From Azoarcus_F sp036734105 (GTDB lineage Bacteria; Pseudomonadota; Gammaproteobacteria; Burkholderiales; Rhodocyclaceae): a stretch of DNA of 64,000 nucleotides. Shown one piece after another: positions 28,363-37,084 of this stretch. The translations under genes were made by a program, and so were the position numbers. The notes under the pieces are model-generated. The model ran no database searches. It had not been told where the DNA came from and saw only the letters and a list, made by a program, of their open reading frames with translations. How positions within the stretch are numbered: the first letter of the stretch is position 1; the number at the start of each line of letters is the position of its first letter. Location: NCBI GenBank assembly GCA_036734105.1, contig DAIMZH010000004.1, positions 1-64,000 of the forward strand. The letters run 5' to 3'.

Positions 28363-29655
28363 ATGAACATCACCATCAGCAACGGACGCGTCATTGACCC
28401 CGCCAACGGCATCGACGCCGCGCACGACGTTTTCATCAGTGACGGCAAAATCGTCGCGCTAGGTCAGCAGCCCGACGGTTTTCAGCCTGATCGCTGGATA
28501 GACGCCACCGGGCAAGTCGTCAGCCCAGGCTTCATTGACCTGGCCGCCCGCCTGCGCGAACCCGGTTATGAATACCGAGCCACACTGGAATCCGAAATGG
28601 AGGCAGCCATGGTTGGTGGCGTCACCAGCCTTGCGATTCCCCCGGACACCGACCCACCACTTGACGAGCCGGGTCTGGTCGAAATGCTGTGCCACCGGGC
28701 ACGACGGCTCAACCGTGCCCATGTCTATCCGGTCGGCGCACTGACCATAGGGTTGAAGGGAGAACGCCTGTCAGAGATGGCCGAGTTGGTCGACTCAGGC
28801 TGCATCGCCTTCAGCCAGGCCAACGTGCCGATCATCGACAACGCGGTGCTGATGCGTGCCATGCAATATGCCGCCACCTTCGGATTCCGCGTCTGGTTGC
28901 AGCCGATCGCCCCCTTTTTGTCTCGCGGTGGCTGTGCCCACGACGGCGAAGTGGCCACCCGCCTGGGCTTGCCCGGCATTCCGGTAGCAGCAGAGAGCGT
29001 GGCCTTGTTCACCTATCTGCAGCTTGCACGCAGCACAGGCGCACGCCTGCACATCACGCGACTGTCCAGCGCCGAGGGCCTCAAGCTCATAGAACAGGCA
29101 CGTGCAGAGGGCATGGACGTGACATGCGACGTCTCGATAAACCATGTGCACTTGTCCGACATGGACATTGGCTATTTCAACTCGAACTGTCATCTGGTGC
29201 CGCCATTGCGTAGTCAGCGCGACCGCGACGCTTTGTCGCGCGGGCTGGCCGACGGCAAGATCAACGCGCTGTGCTCTGATCACACCCCGGTGGACGACGA
29301 TGGCAAACTCACGCCGTTCAGCGAATCCGAACCGGGCGCCACCGGGCTGGAGCTACTCCTGCCATTGACCCTGAAATGGGCCAAGGACAACAAGCTGTCC
29401 TTGCTCACCGCGCTGGCACGCATCACCTCCGACCCTGCGCGACTCATCGGCATCACCAAAGCCGGTCATCTTTCACCGGGAACACGCGCCGACATCTGCA
29501 TTTTTGATGCAAACGAAGAGATTCGCATCAGCCGCGACGGCTTGCGCAGCCAGGGCAAGAACACCCCATTTCTGGGGCTCGAAATGCCAGGGCGCGTGCG
29601 CTACACCCTGGTGGAGGGCAAGGTGATGTACGAGCCCCCTTCCCTGTCCGGTTGA
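28363..29655 (+). CDS. pyrC': non-catalytic dihydroorotase-like subunit (PyrC'/PyrX)
   Basis: A 430-aa member of the type I dihydroorotase family. The metal-binding HxH of active enzymes is replaced: GFIDLAARLREPG has Ala-Ala-Arg where active members read HxHxR. The later DHAPH motif is DHTPV. It should therefore lack hydrolase activity. In Pseudomonas such PyrC' chains are structural partners needed to assemble PyrB, and the same role is inferred here. ATG 28363 is chosen; the longer frame from 28147 runs inside pyrB. An active pyrC must be elsewhere. Confidence 0.88.
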   Translation: MNITISNGRVIDPANGIDAAHDVFISDGKIVALGQQPDGFQPDRWIDATGQVVSPGFIDLAARLREPGYEYRATLESEMEAAMVGGVTSLAIPPDTDPPLDEPGLVEMLCHRARRLNRAHVYPVGALTIGLKGERLSEMAELVDSGCIAFSQANVPIIDNAVLMRAMQYAATFGFRVWLQPIAPFLSRGGCAHDGEVATRLGLPGIPVAAESVALFTYLQLARSTGARLHITRLSSAEGLKLIEQARAEGMDVTCDVSINHVHLSDMDIGYFNSNCHLVPPLRSQRDRDALSRGLADGKINALCSDHTPVDDDGKLTPFSESEPGATGLELLLPLTLKWAKDNKLSLLTALARITSDPARLIGITKAGHLSPGTRADICIFDANEEIRISRDGLRSQGKNTPFLGLEMPGRVRYTLVEGKVMYEPPSLSG

Positions 29656-29711
29656 TGCCAAAAACCGTAGCGGCTCAAGCCCTTCAGGTCGGGGGTTTCA
29701 GCTTTATCCAG

Positions 29712-29751
29712 CCCTGAAGGGCAGCGTGTCAAAGCGGAGTCAGTTTTGCGA
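29712..29751 (-). repeat. dispersed element, copy B (end of yggU)
   Basis: Minus-strand core CAAAACTGACTCCGCTTTGA, then a hairpin GCCCTTCAGGGC. The core supplies the last codons of yggU (AKLTPL and the stop), and the hairpin lies just after the stop, between the convergent pyrC' and yggU genes. Confidence 0.75.
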
Positions 29752-30040
29752 CGAGACCGGATGACACCCAATCCGCCGAGGCACCGGTGAGCTTCAGGCG
29801 CTTGCGTCGCGACATCTGACCCGACACCAGTTCGACGTCGCGCGCCCGCAGCCCAAGGCGATCAGCCAGATAACCCGTCAAGGCCGCATTTGCCTTGCCA
29901 TCCACTGGCTGCGCAGCAAGCCGGACCTTGAGACAGTTGTCATGCTCACCGACTATCTCGGTGCGACGCGCGCCGGGCTGAACATGAACCTGGATGAACA
30001 CCACACCGTCGGCTGCCACCTCAAGCCAACTGGCCCTCAT
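29729..30040 (-). CDS. yggU: DUF167 / YggU family protein
   Basis: A small protein (103 aa) of unknown function with the family pattern IQVHVQPGARRTEIVG, LKVRLAAQPVDGKANAALTGYLADRLGL and VELVSGQMSRRKRLKL. Its start overlaps the yggT stop by 4 bases (ATGA). The final residues (VAKLTPL) are encoded by a dispersed repeat copy, so the native C-terminus may have been altered. Confidence 0.85.
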   Translation of the reverse strand: MRASWLEVAADGVVFIQVHVQPGARRTEIVGEHDNCLKVRLAAQPVDGKANAALTGYLADRLGLRARDVELVSGQMSRRKRLKLTGASADWVSSGLVAKLTPL

Positions 30041-30627
30041 CCGCCCGGCAGCCCAACGATGAGCGGCATGAAGCTGCCACGCAGACCACTCACCACCACC
30101 AGCAGGACCTGCAGCAACAGCAGAAACACCAGCGGAGACAAATCAACGTTTGCCACCAGTGGAATGACCCGTCTGAACGGCCGCAGAAACGGCTCCGCCA
30201 GTGACCTGAACAGCGGGGCGAGAGGCGAGTTTGGGCTGACCCACGACATGATGGCTGAAATCAGCACAATGCCGAACAACAGATAAATGGCCATGCGCAA
30301 CAACTCGACCAGACCCATCCCCCACAACCCGAGAGCAATGCCGGCCGGACCGCCTTCGAAGGGCACGCCACGAAAGCTCAACTCCACAAACACCATGGCG
30401 GTCTGAAACGCCCAGGCAGGCAACAGACTGGCCAGATCCATCCCGAACAAGCCAGGAATGGCGCGTCTGAGCGGACGCACGACCCAGTCTGTTGTTGTCA
30501 CCACAAACTGTCCAAGCTGATTCCGAAACGGCACACGCATCAACTGCATGAAAAACCGGGCAAGCAGCAATAGCGTGATGAAGCCCAGCACCACATTGAT
30601 GACGAGCAGTATGATTGTTGCCAGCAT
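30037..30627 (-). CDS. yggT: YggT family integral membrane protein
   Basis: About 196 aa with two tandem YggT units, each with two helices and an R-x-N/P-type loop (FMQLMRVPFRNQLGQFVVTTTDWVVRPLRRAIPG and MSWVSPNSPLAPLFRSLAEPFLRPFRRVIP). The role is uncertain; relatives are tied to osmotic tolerance or membrane organisation. ATG 30627 follows GAGG at 8 bases; the frame to 30714 lacks membrane character and overlaps proC. Confidence 0.88.
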   Translation of the reverse strand: MLATIILLVINVVLGFITLLLLARFFMQLMRVPFRNQLGQFVVTTTDWVVRPLRRAIPGLFGMDLASLLPAWAFQTAMVFVELSFRGVPFEGGPAGIALGLWGMGLVELLRMAIYLLFGIVLISAIMSWVSPNSPLAPLFRSLAEPFLRPFRRVIPLVANVDLSPLVFLLLLQVLLVVVSGLRGSFMPLIVGLPGG

Positions 30628-30637
30628 GATCAGATCC

Positions 30638-31450
30638 TCACTGCTTGCCGAGCTCGTCGCCGAGCTCACGTGCGCGGGCATCGGCTGCGGCGATCGCACG
30701 CACCAGCGCATCAAACACGCCAGACTCTGCCAAACTGGCCAAGGCAGCGGCAGTGGTACCCCCTTTGGAAGTCACGCGCTCTCTCAGCACCGACGGCGCC
30801 TCTTCCGACTCGGCGGCAAGCCTGGCCGCGCCCAGCACGGTGTCAATTGCCAGACGTCGCGCGGTGGCTTCATCAAACCCCAGAGAACGCCCCCCAGCCT
30901 CCAACGCCTCAATAAAGTGGAAGACATAGGCCGGACCGCTGCCCGACACCGCTGTTACCGCATCAATTCCTGACTCGTCATCAACCCAGACAACACTTCC
31001 TACTGCGGCCATCAGTTGCTCCGCCCCCTCGCGTCCAGCATCATCAACGCTGGGGTCGGCAAACAGCCCTGACACGCCGGCCGAGATCAGAGCAGGCGTG
31101 TTAGGCATGCAGCGAACAATGCGCTTGTGCCCTCCAAGCCAGCGTGACAGGTCGGCCACACGCAAACCCGCCGCGATACTCAGGAGTAATTGATGATCGA
31201 GCTTGCCTGACAGCGGCTCAAGCGCATCCTTGGCATTCTGAGGCTTGACCGCCAGCACGATCAGGTCTGCTGCGAGCAATCGATCATCCACGCTTGTTGC
31301 AGCGCTTACCCCGTAGCGCTGAGTCAGACGCTCACAGTTCCCGGGCTGCAGATCAAGCACGTGAATATTGTCAGCGCTCATGCCCTGTCTGACCAAACCA
31401 CCAATGATGGCCGCAGCCATGTTGCCGCCACCCAGAAATCCGATCTTCAT
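30638..31450 (-). CDS. proC: pyrroline-5-carboxylate reductase
   Basis: NAD(P)H-dependent last step of proline synthesis. 270 aa, with the Rossmann start KIGFLGGGNMAAAIIGGL, LIVLAVKPQNAKD, RIVRCMPNTPALISAGVSGLF and the C-terminal GSGPAYVFHFIEALEAGG and LRERVTSKGGTTAAAL. ATG 31450 has AAGGA at 9 bases; ATG 31459 overlaps the yggS stop (ATGA), leaving AAGGA only one base away. The yggS-proC-yggT-yggU order is common in proteobacteria. Confidence 0.94.
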   Translation of the reverse strand: MKIGFLGGGNMAAAIIGGLVRQGMSADNIHVLDLQPGNCERLTQRYGVSAATSVDDRLLAADLIVLAVKPQNAKDALEPLSGKLDHQLLLSIAAGLRVADLSRWLGGHKRIVRCMPNTPALISAGVSGLFADPSVDDAGREGAEQLMAAVGSVVWVDDESGIDAVTAVSGSGPAYVFHFIEALEAGGRSLGFDEATARRLAIDTVLGAARLAAESEEAPSVLRERVTSKGGTTAAALASLAESGVFDALVRAIAAADARARELGDELGKQ

Positions 31451-31455
31451 GCTGT

Positions 31456-32160
31456 TCATTCCTTGCTGATTAACTGTTGTTTCCGTGCCCCGAAAATGGC
31501 GCTTCCGATGCGCACAATGGTACTGCCTTCCGCCACAGCCAGTTCGAGGTCGTCGGACATTCCCATCGACAAAGTATCCAGCGCCATGCCATCGCTTTGA
31601 AGCTCCTGAAAAAGCTCACGTAGCAGTGCAAAGCGCGAACGCATCAGCACCTCATCCTGACTCGGCTCCGGGATGCACATCAAGCCCCTCAAACGCATGT
31701 TTGGAAGACGTGATACAGCGTGTGCAAGCTCCCGGCACTGGACCGGCTCAACGCCACTCTTGCTTTCCTCGCCACTCACGTTGACCTGTATGCACACCTG
31801 CAAGGGAACACCGGACGGATCGCGCTGCGCTGCCAATCTTTCAGCAATCCTGAGTCTATCGATAGAATGCACCCATCGGAAATGTGCGGCCACCAGACGG
31901 GTCTTGTTGCTTTGCAACGGGCCGATGAAATGCCACTCAAGGGTGTCCAGCCCTACATCAGCGATCTTGCTCACCCCTTCTTGCACATAGTTCTCACCGA
32001 ACACCTGCTGGCCCGCCCGAACCGCCTCCGATACATGTTGCGCCGACCATGTCTTGCTGACGGCCATCAGCACAGCATCGTCTTCAGGTCGGCCTGCGGC
32101 TCGTAGTGCCGATGCAAGGCGCATCCGCACTGCTTGCAAGTTGGCGTGTATTGAGGTCAT
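31456..32160 (-). CDS. yggS: YggS-family PLP homeostasis protein
   Basis: A PLP-binding regulator of vitamin B6 balance without known catalysis (PLPBP). 234 aa. PLP lysine in LMAVSKTWSAQHV (about residue 36), then FGENYVQEGVSKI, EWHFIGPLQSNKTR, VNVSGEESKSGV and LSMGMSDDLELAVAEGSTIVRIGSAIFG. Divergent from pilT, with a 107-base shared promoter region. Confidence 0.94.
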   Translation of the reverse strand: MTSIHANLQAVRMRLASALRAAGRPEDDAVLMAVSKTWSAQHVSEAVRAGQQVFGENYVQEGVSKIADVGLDTLEWHFIGPLQSNKTRLVAAHFRWVHSIDRLRIAERLAAQRDPSGVPLQVCIQVNVSGEESKSGVEPVQCRELAHAVSRLPNMRLRGLMCIPEPSQDEVLMRSRFALLRELFQELQSDGMALDTLSMGMSDDLELAVAEGSTIVRIGSAIFGARKQQLISKE

Positions 32161-32267
32161 ATAGTGGTCTGGAAATCAAAACGCTCGGGCTCCTATGTTA
32201 CCGCGCTACACGATGGCATGTGCACCCAGCCTGAGCCTCCTGCCCACAACCGCAAACGGTCTCTCCA

Positions 32268-33311
32268 ATGGATATCACCGAACTGCTCGCGTTCTCAGTC
32301 AAGAACAAGGCCTCCGACCTTCACTTGTCCGCTGGTCAGCCCCCCATGATCCGTGTCAATGGAGACATACGGCGAATCAACCTTCCGCCCATGTCGCACA
32401 AGGATGTGCACGCCATGGTGTACGACATCATGAACGATTCACAGCGCAAGCAACTTGAGGAAACCTTCGAATGCGACTTCTCGTTCGAGATTCCCAATCT
32501 TGCGCGATTCCGGGTCAACGCGTTCAATCAGAACCGTGGCGGAGCCGCAGTGTTCAGAACCATTCCGAGCAAGGTGCTGACACTTGAAGATCTGAATTGC
32601 CCGCCGATCTTCAAGAACATCATCGACCAGCCGCGTGGCATCGTGCTGGTGACCGGCCCAACCGGCTCGGGCAAGTCCACCACACTCGCGGCGATGCTCG
32701 ACTACATCAACGAAAACCAGTATTCGCACATTCTCACCATCGAAGACCCAATCGAGTTCGTACACACCTCCAAACGCAGCCTGATCAACCAGCGCGAAGT
32801 CCATCGCGACACCATGTCATTCAGCAACGCGCTACGTTCAGCCCTGCGTGAAGACCCCGACGTAATCCTCGTGGGAGAGATGCGTGACCTCGAAACCATT
32901 CGCCTGGCCCTGACTGGCGCCGAAACCGGCCACCTGGTGCTTGGCACCTTGCACACCTCATCTGCGGCCAAGACCATAGACCGTATCATCGACGTTTTTC
33001 CGGGCGACGAAAAAGAAATGGTGCGTGCCATGCTGTCCGAATCGCTGCGTGCGGTCATTTCACAGTCACTCATCAAGACCAAGGACGGCAGCGGCCGGGT
33101 TGCCGCGCACGAGATCATGATTGGCTCACCCGCCATTCGAAACCTCATCCGTGAAGGCAAGGTTGCGCAAATGTATTCAGCCATACAGACCGGTCAGGGT
33201 ATCGGGATGCAGACGCTTGATCAGTCGCTGGCCGCTCTGGTAAAGCGAAACCTGATCAACTCTTCCGATGCACGGTCCAGTGCACAAAACAAGGACAATT
33301 TCGCCGCTTGA
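32268..33311 (+). CDS. pilT: type IV pilus retraction ATPase PilT
   Basis: Hexameric motor that depolymerises the pilus and drives twitching. 347 aa. Walker A GPTGSGKSTT (about residues 131-140), the Asp box ILTIEDPIEF, Walker B DVILVGEMRDLETI, the His box ETGHLVLGTLHTSSA, and the C-terminal AIRNLIREGK that is specific to PilT. Acts with the pilGHIJ-chpA system encoded 8 kb upstream. Confidence 0.96.
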   Translation: MDITELLAFSVKNKASDLHLSAGQPPMIRVNGDIRRINLPPMSHKDVHAMVYDIMNDSQRKQLEETFECDFSFEIPNLARFRVNAFNQNRGGAAVFRTIPSKVLTLEDLNCPPIFKNIIDQPRGIVLVTGPTGSGKSTTLAAMLDYINENQYSHILTIEDPIEFVHTSKRSLINQREVHRDTMSFSNALRSALREDPDVILVGEMRDLETIRLALTGAETGHLVLGTLHTSSAAKTIDRIIDVFPGDEKEMVRAMLSESLRAVISQSLIKTKDGSGRVAAHEIMIGSPAIRNLIREGKVAQMYSAIQTGQGIGMQTLDQSLAALVKRNLINSSDARSSAQNKDNFAA

Positions 33312-33390
33312 GGCGTATCGCGCAACCATCCATCAGACCGAATCGCCTCGTGATGTCGGATGAAGGCTGGAAGGGCTGGAGAACCTGACA

Positions 33391-34524
33391 ATGGAAAGAG
33401 ACCAGGCACTAAAATTCATGTACGACCTGCTCAAGCTCGTTCTGCAAAAGAACGGCTCTGACCTCTTTATTTGCTCCGGTTATCCTCCGGCAATCAAGAT
33501 TGATGGCAAGATCGTGCCCCAATCCAATCAGGCACTTACCCCTGGACATACCGCTGAGCTGGCGCGGGCAATCATGAACGACCGGCAGGCAGCAGAGTTC
33601 GAGGCTACCAAGGAATGCAATTTCGCCATTTCGCCAGCGGGAATCGGACGCTTTCGTGCAAACGCTTATGTACAACAGAGTCGCGTAGGCCTGGTGTTGC
33701 GGACAATCTCTCAGCGAGTTCCCTCGCTGGCCGAACTGGGACTGCCGGACATCCTTAAGGACATCTCGATGTCCAAGCGTGGGCTGGTCATCATGGTCGG
33801 CGGCACCGGCACCGGCAAGACGACCTCACTTGCCGCCATGGTCGATTACCGCAACCAGCACTCCTACGGTCACATCATCACCATTGAAGACCCGATCGAA
33901 TACGTTTTTCAGCACAAGAACTGCATCGTCACCCAGCGCGAGGTCGGCATTGACACCGATAGCTGGGAGATCGCACTGAAAAACACGCTGCGTCAAGCGC
34001 CCGACGTCATCATGATGGGAGAAGTGCGTGACCGGGAAACCATGGAATACGCCATCGCCTTCGCTGAAACCGGTCACCTGTGCCTGGCCACCTTGCATGC
34101 CAACAGCACCAACCAGGCTTTGGACCGGATTCTCAACTTCTTCAATGAAGAGCGACGGCAGCAGTTGCTGATGGACTTGTCGCTCAATTTGCGCGGCATC
34201 GTCTCTCAGCGCCTGCTGCCGATGCGTGACCACAAAGGGCGTATTCCGGCAGTCGAGGTGATGCTGAATTCACCGCTGGTGTCCGACCTCATCTTCAAGG
34301 GCGATGTACCTGAGATCAGGGAAGTCATGAAAAGGTCCACCGAACTGGGCATGCAGACTTTCGACCAGGCCTTGTTCAAGCTTTATGAGGACGGTCGCAT
34401 CAGCTACGAAGATGCGCTGCGCAACGCAGACTCAGTCAACGACCTGCGCCTGCAGATCAAGCTCAACAGCAAGCACAAGGATCGCGAACCCGGGGGCAGC
34501 GGGCAGCATCTCGAATTGTTCTGA
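33391..34524 (+). CDS. pilU: PilT-like accessory retraction ATPase PilU
   Basis: 377 aa. It has GGTGTGKTTS as Walker A, HIITIEDPIEYVF, DVIMMGEVRDRETME and ETGHLCLATLHANSTNQA. PilU boosts PilT-driven retraction force and depends on PilT. The tail past residue 345 (RIKLNSKHKDREPGG-like) is polar, as in other PilU proteins. It is 79 bases after pilT with its own ribosome site (GGAGAACCTGACA). Confidence 0.95.
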   Translation: MERDQALKFMYDLLKLVLQKNGSDLFICSGYPPAIKIDGKIVPQSNQALTPGHTAELARAIMNDRQAAEFEATKECNFAISPAGIGRFRANAYVQQSRVGLVLRTISQRVPSLAELGLPDILKDISMSKRGLVIMVGGTGTGKTTSLAAMVDYRNQHSYGHIITIEDPIEYVFQHKNCIVTQREVGIDTDSWEIALKNTLRQAPDVIMMGEVRDRETMEYAIAFAETGHLCLATLHANSTNQALDRILNFFNEERRQQLLMDLSLNLRGIVSQRLLPMRDHKGRIPAVEVMLNSPLVSDLIFKGDVPEIREVMKRSTELGMQTFDQALFKLYEDGRISYEDALRNADSVNDLRLQIKLNSKHKDREPGGSGQHLELF

Positions 34525-34579
34525 AAATCATGCCGGACACCGTGCCGACACGGCCGTACCCGGGCACGACCGCACATCA

Positions 34580-35743
34580 TCACTCAGCCGGGTCCGGGCC
34601 TCGCCTGCGCATGCTGCCGGCCACCATCTTGAACTCGTAAAGCCGGCATTCGAGCGCACCGTTGAACAAGGGTGTCTTGCGTGAAGCCTTGAGACCAAAG
34701 AGGCCGGGAAGCGTGGTGTCCGCGGTCAGAAAATGGCAACGCCACCCCGCCCAGTGTCGTTTCAGTGCGCTGCCCCACTCGGGATAAATCCCGGCCAGCT
34801 CTTCGGCCTCGCCTATGCGCACACCGTAGGGTGGGTTGGTGACCAGCACACCGGCGTCAGCAGGAGCCTCAAGGTCGACAAAGTCGGCAACCGTTAGAGT
34901 CACACACTCAGCCACACCTGCAGCCTCCAGATTCAGTTGAGCCTTGCGGACCTGATTGGTCGACACATCAGAGCCGTAAATTGCAAGCTTTCTGCGAGTC
35001 CGCCGACGCGCTCCGGCCTCCTGCCGCAATTGCTCCCAAAGCGCGTGATCAAAGGGCTTGAGACGCTCGAATCCAAAGCTTCGCCCCAGACCTGGCGCAA
35101 TATCAAGCGCCATATGGGCCGCCTCAACGAGAAAGCTGCCACTGCCACACATCGGATCAACCAGTGGTTCACCCGGCTTCCAGCCAATCAGGCTCAAAAT
35201 GCCTGCTGCGAGATTTTCCTTGAGCGGTGCTTCAACCAGCGCGTGCTTGAAGCCACGCTTGTAAAGTGGTTCACCCGAGGTATCGATATAGAGCGCCACT
35301 TCATCACGACTGAGAAAAGCATGTATCCGCACGTCGGGCGACTGGGTGTCGATGCTGGGTCGGCTGCCAACTATGCTCCTGAAATGATCGCACACCGCAT
35401 CCTTGATACGCAGCGTAATGAACTCCAGGCTCTTCACCTGTGAATGCCGCGCGGTGACATAGACTCTCATCGTGTCATCCGGGGTAAACCACTTGGCCCA
35501 GGTGCGACTATAGGCAAAGCGATAGATATCCTCCTCTGCACGATAACGGCCCAGACCAACACGCCACAAAACACGGGTAGCAATACGGCTTTCCAGGTTG
35601 GCGCGGTAACACGTCCGCCAATCTCCTTCGAAGCTGACCCCACCATGCGTGGCCACTACGGCTTGTGCGCCCAGAGCCTGCAACTCATTGACCAGCACGG
35701 GCTCCAGACCTCGTGGGCAGGGAGCAAAAAAAGTGTCTCTCAT
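34580..35743 (-). CDS. THUMP-domain class I rRNA methyltransferase (RlmL N-terminal-like)
   Basis: A 387-aa RNA m2G-type methyltransferase related to the N-terminal part of E. coli RlmL/YcbY. The THUMP domain occupies roughly residues 45-160 (GGVSFEGDWRTCYRANLESRIATRVLWRVG). The methyltransferase domain has DPMCGSGSFLVEAA and the catalytic LVTNPPYGVRIGE. No second (RlmK) half is present, as is usual in betaproteobacteria. The exact guanosine target is inferred from the family only. Confidence 0.88.
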   Translation of the reverse strand: MRDTFFAPCPRGLEPVLVNELQALGAQAVVATHGGVSFEGDWRTCYRANLESRIATRVLWRVGLGRYRAEEDIYRFAYSRTWAKWFTPDDTMRVYVTARHSQVKSLEFITLRIKDAVCDHFRSIVGSRPSIDTQSPDVRIHAFLSRDEVALYIDTSGEPLYKRGFKHALVEAPLKENLAAGILSLIGWKPGEPLVDPMCGSGSFLVEAAHMALDIAPGLGRSFGFERLKPFDHALWEQLRQEAGARRRTRRKLAIYGSDVSTNQVRKAQLNLEAAGVAECVTLTVADFVDLEAPADAGVLVTNPPYGVRIGEAEELAGIYPEWGSALKRHWAGWRCHFLTADTTLPGLFGLKASRKTPLFNGALECRLYEFKMVAGSMRRRGPDPAE

Positions 35744-35759
35744 TGTTAGTGTCCGGGGG

Positions 35760-36170
35760 TCAGAACGGCTTGAGCACGGTCAGGAAGACCACAACAGCCA
35801 GAATGATCACTGGCACCTCGTTGAAGACACGGAACCATACATGACTGCGCGTGTTGCGCCCGGCAGCGAAATCCCGCATCAACTTGCCACAGTAAAAGTG
35901 ATAGACGATCAACAGCGCAACCAGCGTGACCTTGGCATGCAACCAGCCGCCCGCAAAGCCGTAGCCCAACCACAAATACAAACCAAAACCAACCGCAAGC
36001 AAGGCAATGGGAGTCACAAAACGGTAGAGCTTTCGCTCCATCATGGCGAGGCGTTCGCGGGTCGCAGAATCCTCAACCATGGCATGATTTACAAATATCC
36101 TCGGCAGATAAAACAGGCCAGCGAACCAGCTTACGACAAAGATGATGTGCAGCGCCTTTACGGTCAGCAT
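35760..36170 (-). CDS. hemJ: protoporphyrinogen oxidase HemJ
   Basis: A 136-aa integral membrane protein of the HemJ (UPF0093) family, which oxidises protoporphyrinogen IX late in haem synthesis. Conserved His in VKALHIIFVVSWFAGLFYLPRIFVNH, plus GGWLHAKVTLVALLIVYHF and VFNEVPVIILAVVVF with four hydrophobic helices. The start overlaps the upstream gene's stop by one base (TAATG). CopD-like naming is possible, but length and motifs fit HemJ. Confidence 0.88.
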   Translation of the reverse strand: MLTVKALHIIFVVSWFAGLFYLPRIFVNHAMVEDSATRERLAMMERKLYRFVTPIALLAVGFGLYLWLGYGFAGGWLHAKVTLVALLIVYHFYCGKLMRDFAAGRNTRSHVWFRVFNEVPVIILAVVVFLTVLKPF

Positions 36171-37063
36171 TACGAATGTACTCCAGTGGATTGCAGAGCC
36201 AGCGCCTCGGCCAGCCCTTCATTAACGGTGGGATAAATCAATCTGACCCGGAACTCCCTAAGGATTCTTTCACCGCGCAAGCGACGCGACTCGGACATGA
36301 AAGACAAGGCCATCGGTGACAATCTGCCAGCCAGTTCCTCACGCCTCAGTCGCTGAGGCCTTGGATACCCGAACAGGTCAGCCGCGAGGTCAAAGTAGTC
36401 GCCCATTCTCAGATCAGTCGAATCCACCGCATTATACGCACGGCCAGCCCGCCCTCTGTAGATAGCCAGACAAGCCAGGCGTGCCAGATCTTCAGCATGG
36501 ATATGATTGGTGTAGACGTCTTCCTCCGGCACAAGCACAGGATCGCCCCGCTCCAGGCGTGCGACAGGCAAACGCTCGGCAGCATAAATACCGGGAGCCC
36601 GTAGCAAACACACTCCGCTCTGTCCTGCACGGTTGAAGCGACGCAAGCGAAGCTCGGCATCGACCCGACGACGCGCGCGTGCCGTGGCAGGACGCAGAGC
36701 ATGGCACTCATCTACCCAAGCGCCGCCACAATCGCCGTAGACCCCCGTGGTGCTTATGTACACGATGCGCTGTGGTAGAGTCGACCCACTCGCCAACGCG
36801 GCCAGCAAAGCGGCGGTGCGTTTATCCTCCTTGCCGACGTTTGGAGGGGGGGCAAAGTGCAACACGAGTTCGGCAATACCCGCCACACGCTTCAGGCTGC
36901 GGCGGTCGTCGAGATCGGCCACGACAGGACGAGCGCCCAGTTCGCGCCACTCACTGGCCCGCTGATGACTTCTGACGAGAGCGTAAACCCGAAACCGTTT
37001 AAGCAACCAGGGCATGGCGCGGCGGGCAACATCGCCGCAGCCCACGATCAACAATTTTTTCAT
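36170..37063 (-). CDS. NAD(P)-dependent epimerase/dehydratase-like SDR
   Basis: A 297-aa extended SDR-like protein close to the YeeZ/YbjT type. The N-terminal Rossmann motif is LLIVGCGDVARRAMPWL, and RIVYISTTGVYGDCGGAWVDE carries the Thr-Tyr area of the active site, though the usual YxxxK is not clear (VDECHALRPATARARRR). LRAPGIYAAERLP and YTNHIHAEDLARL are family typical. The substrate is unknown. Diverges from the 2Fe-2S reductase at 21 bases. Confidence 0.8.
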   Translation of the reverse strand: MKKLLIVGCGDVARRAMPWLLKRFRVYALVRSHQRASEWRELGARPVVADLDDRRSLKRVAGIAELVLHFAPPPNVGKEDKRTAALLAALASGSTLPQRIVYISTTGVYGDCGGAWVDECHALRPATARARRRVDAELRLRRFNRAGQSGVCLLRAPGIYAAERLPVARLERGDPVLVPEEDVYTNHIHAEDLARLACLAIYRGRAGRAYNAVDSTDLRMGDYFDLAADLFGYPRPQRLRREELAGRLSPMALSFMSESRRLRGERILREFRVRLIYPTVNEGLAEALALQSTGVHS

Positions 37064-37084
37064 CTGCGAATTATCTCACGGCGA

